DNA of 64,000 nucleotides from Trichuris trichiura (taxonomy: Eukaryota > Nematoda > Enoplea > Trichinellida > Trichuridae), in the NCBI GenBank assembly GCA_037903355.1, contig JBAJFE010000014.1, positions 3,286,001 through 3,350,000 on the forward strand, read 5' to 3'. The notes beneath the pieces were generated by a model. That model searched no databases. It was not told the origin of the DNA and was given only the letters and a program-made list of their open reading frames with translations. Position 1 is the stretch's first letter. Every line of letters starts with the position of its first letter. This document shows positions 45,558-56,049 of the stretch, one piece after another. The translations under genes and the position numbers were made by a program.

Positions 45558-45944
45558 CTATAGATCATGCGCACTTGCAGACATAACTTTCTCACCGCAT
45601 GTATTGCATACAATTGCTGAAACTTCAACCGCTATGCTTCTTTCGCTAAAAAGAAGCGTGCAGTTACGAAAATAAATTCCATCAGCGGTTGAATTAGGAT
45701 AGTTCATCCGCTGATAACGGGTAATGGTGCACTTTCCAAAAGCTCCGGTATTACCTATTTTTTTCGTGTGAACAACTGGATCTATTCTGTAAATAAATAA
45801 ATTCTCTACTCCATGAGAGTCTACGGTTCCGTAAAAAAAATTGTGTTCAATGCTTCGTTTTTGTGCAATAACTACTTTCTGTTTAGCGAGAAAAACTGTC
45901 ATGTTATAGCCAAGTTCGTAAGGCCCTGTTCCAAAGCATCTAAC
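45558..45944 (-). CDS. Orphan secreted-like exon (129 codons)
   Basis: A - strand exon opens after a good acceptor (atttacttgtag, ending at 45945) and runs 45944-45558 to a stop. It contains CFGTGPYELGYNMTVFLA, then DPVVHTKKIGNTGAFGKC, and a CNTCG near the end. The order Cys, GYNxTVxL, turn, DP, Cys loosely follows nematode transthyretin-like proteins, which are secreted. That is inference only. About 180 nt upstream an ATG starts a signal-peptide-like sequence (MKYGWELASTISLCVC), but I could not join it in phase through a strong donor. Confidence 0.35.
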   Translation of the reverse strand, partial: VRCFGTGPYELGYNMTVFLAKQKVVIAQKRSIEHNFFYGTVDSHGVENLFIYRIDPVVHTKKIGNTGAFGKCTITRYQRMNYPNSTADGIYFRNCTLLFSERSIAVEVSAIVCNTCGEKVMSASAHDL

Positions 45945-45949
45945 CTACA

Positions 45950-46520
45950 AGTAAATATGTTTTTATCAGTAAATTAGCTTATATCTGTGTAATAAAATCC
46001 CTGTTCTCGTTTGAGCCTATTCTATTGTATACTGTCAGCAGAGGAAGGCAAGGTGCACACGCACAAAGAAATTGTGCTAGCTAGTTCCCATCCATATTTC
46101 ATCAGCTGCGCTTCTGTTTTAGAAAACGAACTGCTTGTATCTGGCCACTGTAAGAATCAAGTTGAACCCTGATGCGTCGAGTCATATAATAAACATCGAA
46201 TGAATGCTCCTCTACTGCCTTTCCGTTTCCGAATTAGATGCTCAACTTTCTACAGCAACTAAACGCGAATAAAATGTTTACGCAAGTAAGAAAGCGTATA
46301 AAAAAAGCCATAAAACTCATTTAACAATGGAAAGTTCAGTGTGCTCATGGTGCACGCTTACTGAAAATCCGCTTTATGCGGAAGCGATTGCCATTTATAC
46401 CTGCGAACACGTTAAGTTTGGTGTTTGGTATTATGATTGTTCTTGCTTGCAAATGGGGTGGATAGTATTTTCTGCTTTGTAATTGCTTCTCAAAGTTGCA
46501 AATTAAATAAAAATGCACAT
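45950..46520. other. Intergenic region upstream of the WDR45B-like gene
   Basis: Expected to contain the missing first exon and the promoter of the gene at 46529. The only long frame from an ATG (46,328, MESSVCSWC...) cannot be joined in phase by an obvious donor. Confidence 0.35.
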
Positions 46521-46528
46521 AACAACAG

Positions 46529-48079
46529 CAGTTTTGTCAATTCAAATCTCTTATATCTTGGCTTTAATCAAGACAGTGGTAAGTTCTTTTTCTTGTTTTC
46601 GTTGGATCTCTAGCGCATTGTGTCTTAGCTTGTTTTGCCTGTGGAATGCAAGATGGCTTTCGGATTTACAACACCGATCCACTGATTGAAAAGGAACGTT
46701 TCGGTATGTTTCTTACGGGCTTGTATGTGCTGGTACCCCTGCTGCAGAATTTGGCGACGGTGGAATTGGCTACGTAGAAATGTTGTTTCGCTGCAAATAT
46801 CTTGCCTTAGTTGGAGGTGGGCAGCACCCCAAGTACTCTCCTGAGGAAGGTATCGTCTATTCTTTGCTAGTACTTTTTAAAAGCAAAGCTGCATTTCAGT
46901 TATGATCTGGGACGATGTTCGCAAAGTTCCTGTAGCTGAAATTCATGACTTTAACGAAGATGTTTGCTCTGTAAAGTTGCGAAGAGATCGGATAGTTGTC
47001 GTACTTGCTCGAAGCGTGAGGGTATATACGTTTGCCAATCCTCCTCAGTTGCTGTTGACTTTTGAAACTGGGTTGAATCGAAGAGGTAAATTTCCATTCC
47101 TTTTCTAGCTTTCGGCACGTCGCACTTCAGGTTTATGTCATCTCCTGGGAACGACCACCTGCGCTCTCCTTGCATTTCCTGCTGTTAAAGTAGGCAGCGT
47201 GCGTGTTGTAGACCTGGCGAACCCTGAGGGTTCATGTTTGGAATTTTCCGCGCACACATCACCTTTGACTTGCTTAACTTTTAACATGGATGGTAGTTTG
47301 TTGGCAACTGCTTCGGAGAAGGTGGATGTAGTCACTTTAAACGAGCGCTTTTATGCTGGTATTTTTAGGGAACATTAATACGTGTATTCAGCACAGCACA
47401 CGGAGCCAAAGTACATGAACTGCGTCGAGGAACAAACCCAGCATTAATTTACTGGTAAAAATGAAATACTGAGTTATTTGTGCGCCAGATACGTCATTGT
47501 TCTTAATTTTTAGTGTTAGATTTAATGCTGACTCATCGCTAATCTGTGCAGCTAGTAGCAATGGGACGGTTCACGTGTTCTCGTTGAAAATGCCAAAAAG
47601 TTCAAGCACAGGGTGAAGTTTCCTTTGATTTTACAATTCTGCTTACTTCCCTTTTTATTTATTATAACAGAATTCTGTTATTATGGGTACGTTATAATGT
47701 GTTTAGATTCAGGCTAATCGATAGAGCTACAGAAAATGAGCGAATGAGGTGTTAATGTTTCGTGAAGTTACATTGTATTTTGTTGATTTTCAGATTTGCA
47801 GATCAAAAGATCTTGCGAAAAATACTGAGTGCAAGAGCGAGCTTCACACGAATTTCAGTGCCTAACGTGAACAAATATCATCCTGTTCCCTTCTTGTGTG
47901 CTTTTGGTTCCGGTTCTGTTCCACTAATAGCTCAGGAATCATCCAGCATTAATTGCTTGAATACGGACGATTCCATCGTAGTCATATGTGCCGACGGTAG
48001 CTATTACAAGTTCGCTTTTAATTCCAAGGGTGAACATTGGCGTCAAAAATCAGCAGACTTCCTCGAATTGAGCTATTAG
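46529..48079 (+). CDS. WDR45B: WDR45B/WIPI3 (EPG-6-like) PI3P-binding autophagy propeller
   Basis: Eight exons were resolved: 46529-46578, 46629-46703, 46748-46849, 46900-47085, 47131-47321, 47369-47454, 47514-47612 and 47794-48079. All phases agree. The family (PROPPINs; Atg18/WIPI) folds as a seven-bladed beta propeller, binds PI3P and PI(3,5)P2, and acts at early autophagosome membranes; C. elegans EPG-6 belongs to this subgroup. Diagnostic sequence: [65 protein letters not shown], and the lipid-binding ELRRG (the F/LRRG motif). About 357 residues are seen, against 344 in human WDR45B as I recall it. The start is not resolved: the frame is open upstream without an ATG, and the ATG at 46513 is out of frame, so a tiny first exon or a few N-terminal residues are missing. 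Most introns are 45-50 nt; the last is 181 nt. Confidence 0.93.
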
Positions 48080-48267
48080 TGATTATGCCGATGCTCGTTG
48101 CTCGTGCTACTTCAAGTGCCGTTTCTTCAGCTTCTTGTTTATTTTATTGTCAGTAAAGAAATTTAAGCAATATTGTTTCCGTGTTATTGTATTATCTGTG
48201 AGTTATTGGTAAATAATATCTTCGTATCGGTTTTTGCGCGTCTACTTTTGCCTTCTTTTATCGAAGG
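48080..48267 (+). promoter_or_regulatory. Short intergenic gap with possible trans-splice acceptor
   Basis: Only 188 bp separate the WDR45B stop from the mRpL40 start. A strong acceptor (tattttattgtcag, ending 48153) lies 114 nt before the mRpL40 ATG with no donor that would make a sensible cis intron. This would suit trans-splicing of a downstream operon gene if the organism uses spliced leaders. A cryptic cis site is the alternative. Confidence 0.3.
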
Positions 48268-49992
48268 ATGCATTGGATCTTTCGTTGCACTAAATCATTT
48301 GCTTCTTTACCACATCTTGGACCATTGCCATCGTATTGTTGCAGAGCGCTCAAAACTTCTGCTTGGCTTTGGTGGGACTACGGTTGACTGTTTATTATTT
48401 TGCGCATGCTGTTTATTTGTTTCAGTGCCGAACCATTGAAGAAGAAGCGACGAGTGGATCCTGCAATTATTCGAGCTCGTTTGGAAAGGAAGAAACGAAA
48501 ACTTGAGAAAACAATTCGATTGATTATGCGACAAGGAAAGAAGTTAAAGCCTATTCAAGAAATTGCAGTTGATAACAAGCTTTTCTACAGCCTGGAGTTA
48601 GTCATACAATATGTTACACGTTAGAATTATTTGCTTTTACAGGTCGCTGCACCGATTTAGCAGAATAAAAGAGGAGGAACAGGATGAAAGAACTTTATTT
48701 CTGAAAGAATGGACAAAGTGATAACGTTAGCGTTCGTTTTCTTGAATACATTGCGTGTTTGTTAAGGTATAGCACGGAAAAGCGAAATCGACGGTATGCC
48801 TCACTTCGGTCGATGATGGAAAGCCACGAAAAAGCGTTGAAAGAATTGCGCCTTTTATCTGAGGAACTGTATGAGGAAGCATTAAAGGTACTACATGTAC
48901 TGCAATATAGTATTACATTTGCTCTTTTCTCTGCTTTTCCCATTCCTTAAGAAAGGCGTCAGTCTAAACATCACTGACCCATTATAAAACTTTCAATCTA
49001 TGGTAATAACTACAACAACGGTAATGATAAACGCGTATCCTCATAGTGGGATGTAGGTTTTCATCGAAAATAACTTGTAGTCCGAACCCGTTTGCTGGAA
49101 AAAAGAAGCTAACTTGTCGAAGCTTTGAGGGCGGCCTGTATCGTCGCCGGAGAGCAAAATGATGCACGCTAAGAAGAACGAGTATGACTAAGGAAGATTG
49201 CAATGGCAATTAAAGTTAAAATCAGAAATAATTTAGTTTTAGTTCGGCTCGACGACATGTATCTCTTGGGTTTTCTTTGCTGTAATTGGCAAGAGAAATG
49301 ACCTCTGAATGGCCTGAGATTGAAAAAAGGAATATGACAACGCTATATATACATGTAGACGTGTATTGCCACTTTGGTAGTTTAATTTATATGCTGGATA
49401 CATTATGCAAAACGCCGGATTGGCAAAACCAAAAGCTGAAGCCAGGATTGCAGGGAAAATACCAAGTTTCAGCTATGCGGAAAGCACCACTGTGATGACT
49501 GAAAGTAAAAGGGAGCAAAGAACCCTTTTCATGAGAGTTAAAAAGAAATGCAAAAACTTGACTGAAGCCAAACATAAAAAGACTGGGCTCGTGCCATCTG
49601 GCCTCATTAATTTTTGAAAATGCAGGGAGGACACGCGAGCAGTGTCAGTTTATACATGTGGGATCAAAGGTAGCTGCAGGTGACTGCAACCATGAAATTA
49701 AAAGGCAGGTGGTAGAGTAGAAAGAAAGCTATAGTAGATCTAAGTATATTACAGAGCAGAGGCATCAGTTTAATGAAAAAACCAGAAATGCGATTAGCTT
49801 TATGTCAGTATCAACGCGTAGAATTTGCTGAATAATTCTCACATGGGTCCTTCATAATGCATCGTAATTTTTTTGTAGGTGAATCCAGACGCACTTCCTT
49901 CTTATCGAAAAGGCGTGGTCAGTATAGGTCCATTGCCAATGTATGAAAGCCCTGACGGTGATTACAAAGACACGACGAAGAAATGGGAATAA
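48268..49992 (+). CDS. MRPL40: Mitochondrial large-subunit ribosomal protein mL40 (194 aa)
   Basis: Five exons: 48268-48371, 48426-48596, 48643-48717, 48767-48887 and 49879-49992. They give 195 codons with the stop, against 206 residues in human as I recall it. The protein belongs to the mitochondrial 39S subunit. The N terminus (MHWIFRCTKSFASLPH...) is basic and lacks acidic residues, as expected for a mitochondrial presequence. Then come AEPLKKKRRVDPAIIRARLE and a long charged helix (RKKRKLEKTIRL). ERTLFLKEWTKYS matches the family's RRALLLKKWSLYK, and MMESHEKALKELRLLSEEL matches MLEAQQEALEELQLESPKL. The C-terminal VNPDALPSYRKG...PDGDYKD matches the PNLFPFEKEG...PEGRYND region. Intron 4 is unusually long (991 bp). 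The last junctions are inferred from phase and homology. The final TGGGAATAAATG contains both the stop and an AATAAA. Confidence 0.9.
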
Positions 49993-49999
49993 ATGAAAC

Positions 50000-51095
50000 T
50001 CAAGACATGCACCTAGCTAGCGCGCTGATGTGAAGTAAAAAGCTAGAAATGCCGACTAATTTTCTCGGTTTCTTCGACTAACTTGATTGGTAAAAGTTCG
50101 CGAGAGGAATCTTTCAAATGGAATGAGACGACAGAATTAGCAGCAGTTAGCAAAGAATTTGAATAAAATTCATGAATACATCTTTTTTGGACTACAATTA
50201 ATTCTGAGTTTTGCCTGATGCAACTGTTTCTTAACTGGGCAGAAGGCCGCTATTTTCAGATCAGTTGTTGCGTTATTGTCTTAAATTTTGTAGGCTGACT
50301 AGAGCTGCTTTCCTTATTGTCGACACAAATGAATGAGTGGAAATTTGACGAACTACATTTGGACGAAGTTTTCCAGCGAAGTGAGGTTACATGAGTTTGG
50401 AAGGTGTGATATCAGAATGCAAATTCAGAGGCTTGGTTCTCTTAAATCAGGGTCAAAATGTTTGGAACGCTAAAACCATGCAGCGAAGCTGTAGCTCTTT
50501 TGCTAGTGTGAACTCATCAAGTTAAAGCTTTTCATGTTCCGTCGGCGCGAAGTAAATGTAAAAATTGTTTTTAATCCTATACATACAAGTAAATAAACCG
50601 AGGTTTCAGGACCGACCTTGTCCTGTTGCCAGCGTGATGGCAACCTTTACCGAACCTGGATGAAAAAATTAAACCCGGACGACTGGTGCTATAAAATCTG
50701 AAGTACCTACAACTGTGAACAAACTTTCAAATAAAACTTCTTAAGGAATGTACAGGTTCTTATACTTTTTAATGGAAACAATGCCTTTGTTCAATGTACG
50801 AATTAGGGAATGCAATTCTCTGGGCAAACCATGTCAGCGTTTGCATAAATGATGAGGAGATCAGAACAAGGCTTGAAGAGGTAATTAAAAGAACGGATGC
50901 TGCTTAAAGGAATGAGTGATTTAAAGATGGTACAACTCTGTATGGCCTGAACGAATGGCTTGAGATACCATCATAATCAAGCACCCTATCTATGAATGTT
51001 AATATTTTCTACTTGTTGGGTTAACGGGGAACGAAAGTTCGCAATTTTAGTTTAACATGGATTATATTAACATTCTATTAACACCGAACCATTAA
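50000..51095. other. Gene-free stretch
   Basis: No gene recognised. Two AATAAA-type hexamers at about 50,160 and 50,590 might serve the mL40 transcript. Confidence 0.4.
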
Positions 51096-51101
51096 GTTTA
51101 C

Positions 51102-51107
51102 TTTATT
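51102..51107 (-). terminator. Poly(A) signal of the myosin light chain gene
   Basis: AATAAA on the - strand, 164 nt beyond the stop codon at 51271. Confidence 0.6.
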
Positions 51108-51270
51108 CAAGGCGACTCAGACTAAACCCAGCGACCAGATTAGACTATTAAGACTGCTAATGAACATGCCTTAGCGTAAATGGATATTCCCGACAGCAAA
51201 TGAAATACCAAAAGTGTGAAAATGGTCAGCGTTACTCTTCTTTCTCTAGGCCAACGAAATACTGCATTGT

Positions 51271-51855
51271 TCAACAGTTCATTATGTGGCGAACGAATCT
51301 GAGAGTATTCACGTTCCCGTTCGAGTCTTCTTGATCACGAAGAATGTCATCAACTTCGTTGTCATTAAATTTCTCCCCTTTGATAAACAGGAACGCAAAT
51401 CACTAGACTTTGTCAATTAAGAAACGTACCTGTTGTGGTAAGCAAACGTCGCAATGTTTCTGCTTTTAGAAAATCGCTGTTATCCTCGTTAAACTGTGAC
51501 AAAGCAGTCACAAATTGTTCGACACTAACTGACTCTTCTACTGTTGTCAGAGTGGATAAAATCGAAATGAACTGGTCAAAATACATTTTGGATGCTTCAA
51601 ACCATGACTCACGATTAAAGTTAGAGAAATTCGCGGGATCAACGAACCTTGCTTGCGCACGCTAGCACATAACGTATTCACTTGCTGTTCAGTAGGCGCG
51701 CGACCAAGGATACGTAGGACAGTGCCAACTTGCTCAAACGGAATGCTTAACCCTCCATCATCGCCAAAGTAACGGAATAATGAAATGATTTCTACAAGGA
51801 TGACATCAGGCAAAGGTACATGAGCAATGCACAAACCGCTATGGTAATCCTCCAT
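51271..51855 (-). CDS. Essential (alkali) myosin light chain-like EF-hand protein (159 aa)
   Basis: Exons on the - strand are 51855-51648, 51594-51430 and 51377-51271; introns are 53 and 52 nt, with phases agreeing (160 codons with stop). Essential light chains wrap the first IQ motif of the myosin neck. Matches to the family: QVGTVLRILGRAPTEQQV (QVGDVLRALGTNPTNAEV), VEQFVTALSQFNEDNSDFLK ([20 protein letters not shown]), LRRLLTTTGEKFNDNEVDDI and DQEDSNGNVNTLRFVRHIM (GQEDSNGCINYEAFVKHIM). The calcium-loop positions are largely degenerate, as is common in this family. Start uncertain: the ATG giving MEDYHSGL is used here, but an acceptor just upstream (ctttttacag, about 51,877) allows an earlier coding exon. 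It is more diverged than muscle light chains, so it could be a tissue-specific or non-muscle paralogue. Confidence 0.85.
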
Positions 51856-51859
51856 GTCA

Positions 51860-53384
51860 ATGTTGTTGCGATAAAGCTGTAAAAAGCAGTTAAATAAAAG
51901 CAAACATAATGCAACGGTAATGTTCTATCTAGAAAAAACATTATACGCTTACACGCTGACAGTTAAAAGAGAATAGCACACGTCCAGCAATCGTAAGAAC
52001 TGCGTATTGTTACAAAGGGAGTAGAGGAAATTAAGTACGATGAAGGAATTCGTTACTGATCAGCAGAAGACTTAATGCATAACCAAGTAGGGTAGAACAG
52101 GCCCTTGCTTTTTATTAAGGGAATAAGATGTCAACGAAAACTGTTTCGATTTATCGACATTTCTACGCAGCTAAAAGCAAAAGCACACAGTAGCGAAACA
52201 TGGTTACCTGCAATTTACTTTACTGTGCTTTTATAACTTGTTTCATAGTTTGTCGGCATAGAACCTACGGCGCTCTAGATCAGCTTAAGTGTATACAGCC
52301 GCTTACGGTCTATATAAAGAGCTGTTCTAGTACGAAGGAAGCAGCAAATATCAGGCAACGGTAAGTCCGTTTTGCATTATTGGGCGACTGGTTTTAGGTT
52401 TTCATTGGGTATTGAAAGTGTAATTTTTCAAGACTGTTCTTTAGAAATTCATGGTACTTGTAGGGAAGAAACTGTTTATTGCAACTTAGTAAATACGCGC
52501 GGCTTCCTGGGCAAAGGTTAGTCCGCTCATGAGCGTAAGTCGAAGCGGAAGTGGATTGGGAACTCGATTAACCGAACTTCAGGCTAATCCTTGTTATTCG
52601 CGGTTGAGACTCGAAAAAGTTACACGCTGCACGCATAGTCGGCATCCTCCGTAGCTTCGATGGTTTCTTTAGACTAATGTTCATTTGTCATTAGGCTGAA
52701 CGTTTTTCACCTGTTTTTAGTTGATGGATAGCTGGAGAAGGCCTATTCGGCATTTTCAGTTATCTGTCGAGTTGGGAGCTCTCGCTGATTCCTGCGAAAA
52801 ACGCTAAATCAGTGTTTCTTATAGAGGGCGCTGAGAGATTCCAGGAGGCGGTGGACGCCAAAACGGGTTAGTCGGCAGCAGTAAGGCGCTGGGGGTCAGA
52901 ACGCCCCCCACCTTGCGCCCTGAGGCGCAGTTGTACTGCGAGCGTTAGTTCTGGCTACAAAGGCAAATTCCATCTTCGTATCCTTGACTGTGGTCTGTTG
53001 CAAAAAGGCTGCTAATCTCCTTCCTTTCGTCATCATTAGTCGAGCATTGTTTTAGCGTCGTTGTCGACCTCGTAACAAAAAAACGCAATCGCATACAAAT
53101 AGTCAATCGAGTGGATCTACGGCTTCGCATGACGACAATGGAGCTCGACATAGAAGACTTAGTTCGCTCGCATGTGCACGATCAGTCTCTGTAGTGCTGC
53201 TTTGGCTGACGTGATGTAGTAAAGTAAAGCAGACTGGCACAGCGCTGTCATGAACATGTGGCTAATGAAATTAAAAATGGCACAAAAGCAGCGGCGAATA
53301 CCAAGCTGACATGAAAGTCGCTGAAAAATGCCCGTCTTCACGTTTGCATCTTTTTCTCCCGTTCACCGCGACATCCGGTAGAAC
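51860..53384. other. Intergenic stretch
   Basis: No gene recognised. The stretch upstream of 53,385 may hold decayed 5' sequence of the MULE element that continues at 53,595, but I cannot align it. Confidence 0.35.
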
Positions 53385-53594
53385 GCTTACGCCATAGTTT
53401 CTCAACCTTTTTTGCCCCAGGGCTCCCCTAGGCCTTGTCAGGGCCCCCTAATCCTTGTAAGGGCCCACCGTTTATTGGGACAATGTCCTGCCGCATTATC
53501 CTCCAGGGCCCCCTGGCTTCCTGGGCTCCCCTAAAATCTCCAAGGGCCCCCCAGGGGGGCCCCAGGGCCCACGTTGAGGAACACTGGCTTACGC
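53385..53594. mobile_element. hAT-type MITE with perfect 8-bp target duplication
   Basis: The element is 53393-53586 (194 bp), flanked by GCTTACGC at 53385-53392 and 53587-53594. Its termini are imperfect inverted repeats: CATAGTTTCTCAAC and, inverted, CAGTGTTCCTCAAC. The interior is rich in GGGCCCC-type runs, like the 486-bp element at 14,871. No coding capacity. Confidence 0.92.
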
Positions 53595-54680
53595 GCAGGA
53601 GGCGGTGGCGAGCTTAGCCGTGAGAAACACACTGCGCTAAATCGTCGACTGGTCTATGTCAAAGGCGCTGTCTTCGGTGAAAACCGAGTTCTGTTCTTCA
53701 ACGCAAGAGGTAACCTGCAGAAGCTCTGTCGTGCCCCGATGTGGTTAACGGATAGAAAATTCCAAACAACTCCGAAGTTGTGTGATTCACGCGTACATCG
53801 GCTTTCGAAATTTTCTGTTGATCTGTCCACTAATGAGTGCAAACAGCCAGGCACTAAGTAAAGGGTTTTGACGACCAGGTGGACTCCACTGAGGAGCATG
53901 AACCGCTTCTAAGTGCCAGAATAATAATGATTGATCTTGAGCTTGCCGTCATCAATGCTGCGAAAAGCGAATTTAAAGGCGTTGCTAGTAAGATAAGTTT
54001 CCTAGTACTATTTAAAGCTGCCGTGATTATGATTGTTTCCTAATAGCGTTCCTGTAAAAAGCCGCTGGGTTTCGACAAACCGCTGCAAGAAACTGCCTTT
54101 AAGTTATGCTTCTTTCACTTCGCGCAGTGCTTGCAGCGAAGAATCCAGTCATTCGGATTGGTGAGCAGATACGGATCTGACCAGAGCTTTAGCTTAAAAT
54201 TGCGCCACTTGTCAGCATTGGCGTTCCTCCCCCCAAATGAAATTCCTGCCGCTTTCGATCAGGTAAAGCTTCAAGTGCCCGAAGAAACAAGCGACATCAC
54301 TGAGTGGTTTGAAAGCACACATGTACGCCTACGTGGACCGGCGACTGCCAGAAGCCCCTTCTTTCCTCTGGCCATGTGGTCAGTATATGACACCACGCGT
54401 GATGGGTTGCCGCGCTGAAAATAGCATAGAAACGTGGCACAGGCGGTACTAAGTTACTTTAGGCGGAGGATACACTAGTGTTTACCGCGTCATTGAGGAG
54501 TTCCGAAAGGAGCAGCGACACGTCGCATAGGAGTGCGAACGTCTCCTTCAGGATGAGCCATCAGAAGCAAGAGCGCATTCGGTCGTTTCGTGTGATCAGC
54601 GGCTTCGAAGTATTTTCAACGATCGTGTGAACTGGCCTCATTTGATGGCTACTTGCGCGCCATTGCTCATATTCTTTCCC
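53595..54680 (+). pseudogene. Broken MULE-type transposase
   Basis: Segments in different + frames match the Mutator-like transposase found in animal genomes. These are VLFFNARGNLQKLCRAPMWL followed by TDRKFQTTPKL (family WLTDGTFKTAPK), then MIDLELAVINAAKSEFKGV near 53,930 (family DFE...A...FP), LCFFHFAQCLQRRIQSFGLV near 54,105, and LSALAFLPPNEIPAAFD...TEWFESTHVR...WSVYDTTRDGLPR up to 54,418. The conserved NSxEtWHRRF follows as NSIETWHRR but only after stops and a frame change. A C-terminal VYRVIEEFRKEQRHVA is also interrupted by a stop. The Gly after WLTD is replaced by Arg. The region is interrupted by about 110 bp beginning GTAAGA (about 54,000-54,109), possibly an old intron. The element is inactive. 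Confidence 0.8.
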
Positions 54681-54689
54681 TGAACTGTT

Positions 54690-55540
54690 CGCTCATTTCG
54701 TTTAACTTCACTGAATGTTATACTTGACGTACTGAATAAGGTCGCTTCTAAATCAGTGAGCAACCTCGGAAAATTAAATCTTGCAATACATCGACAGCGC
54801 ATGTGTTCATTTTGTTGCGCAACCAGCGTAAAGGTCAGTAAGCTTGCACAACTCCAGGTGCGAAAGTATCCTGCATCAGGACCATGGTTCTAAATGTCGC
54901 ATAGCGGTTGGTCAATCTTCGCAAACTTGAGCAAATGATATGCTAGCAATTACTTGAGCAGCAAACACGCCGAACAGTTAAAAGGCAACGGTGCCTGGAA
55001 GCTTTTGCTGTGCTGCTAGCGACCATGTATAATGTAATGGTATTCTTTGAAAGTATACTTGCAACAAATATGCGTGCAATAAGCTGACCGGCGAACACGC
55101 CGAGCAGCGTTGCCTAATATGCAAATAGTTAGCGGTCGAAATTTTTAATTATTCAACCTAATGGAGAAATTCCAATAGGTGAAATGCTGGAAAGAGCAAA
55201 GTATCTACAGTTCAAATTCTCTGAATAATAAGGGAGCCCGTGAAATCTTGAACTGACGAACTCCGTAAACATCTTGACTGTAGTGTGAAACGTACTGTTT
55301 TAGCCCAGGACTGTTTTGGTTGCATTATGTTTCTGTATGAACAGTTGAGCATTTATTCCAACGGGATTCCGGTTCTCAGGATTTGCTTCAAATGCACATA
55401 CCAGCTGTCGCTTCTAGGTTCGTCCATGGCTATGTGTTGCTCTCTGGGCGCCCATAAGCGTAGACTTCAAGATTACAGTCGTCGAGCTGTGGTAGTCCCT
55501 AATGCACGCATTTGATATAAATTAATCTGTTGTTAGCGAA
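54690..55540. other. Gene-free stretch
   Basis: No gene. Two diverged copies of an ACACGCCGARCAG-containing segment occur at about 54,960-54,990 and 55,085-55,115. Confidence 0.35.
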
Positions 55541-55544
55541 ACGT

Positions 55545-56045
55545 CTCTTTTGTTATTCGTCGTAGAGACACAAGCATTCCTCTGGCTTCAGTACATTTAC
55601 GACACAGCTGATTTTCTGAGTTTCTGCGTCGACTGTATTCTTCAACATAGTTGCCTTTCAAATTAGTATCCTTAGAAAAAACTATGTTACTGAAAGACTT
55701 AACTAACTATATAGAGGGCTACAAACTTTCAATGCAATTTTCTTTTCATTAACCTGAAGGCCATTATCATGCAACTTGTTCTACCTTCAATCTGTCGAAT
55801 TTAAACGGCATTCGTTCGCTGACTGGCATGAAACGCAGAAGCGCTTTCAGGAAAATGTTATTTAACAGAGTTTGACAAGTTTCGTTTGCAATTGCACTGT
55901 TCAGAACGACCTGTCGCCGAACCGACATGTCGAGAAACCAACCGTACCACAAACCGACAAGTTGACCAGCCGACCTGACCACAAACCGACCTCTCAATAA
56001 AACCGCTGCCGAAGACTCGACTGTCGGCGAAACAAGTTTAATCCT
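55545..56045. repeat. TIR element copy 2 (left end missing)
   Basis: Direct repeat of the 13.7-kb element. Shared blocks include TTTTGTTATTCGTCGTA, CACAGCTGATTTTCTGAGTT, GCTACAAACTTTCAAT and GACCTGTCRNCGAACCGACA. The right terminus carries tandem GGTCGGTTTGT-type units and the CCGACAGTCG tip. The left terminus is absent or deleted. Comparison suggests roughly 75-80 percent identity by eye, so the copies are old. Confidence 0.75.
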
Positions 56046-56049
56046 ACAG

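Noticed and set aside
51540..51665. Apparent -1 frameshift in the light-chain gene
   Set aside because: A 53-nt GT-AG intron (51595-51647) restores the frame without any sequence error.
51271..51855. Reading the EF-hand gene as EFCAB2/DRC8 (ciliary)
   Set aside because: The first EF-hand alone resembled it, but the spliced C-terminal DQEDSNGNV...FVRHIM matches essential myosin light chains much better.
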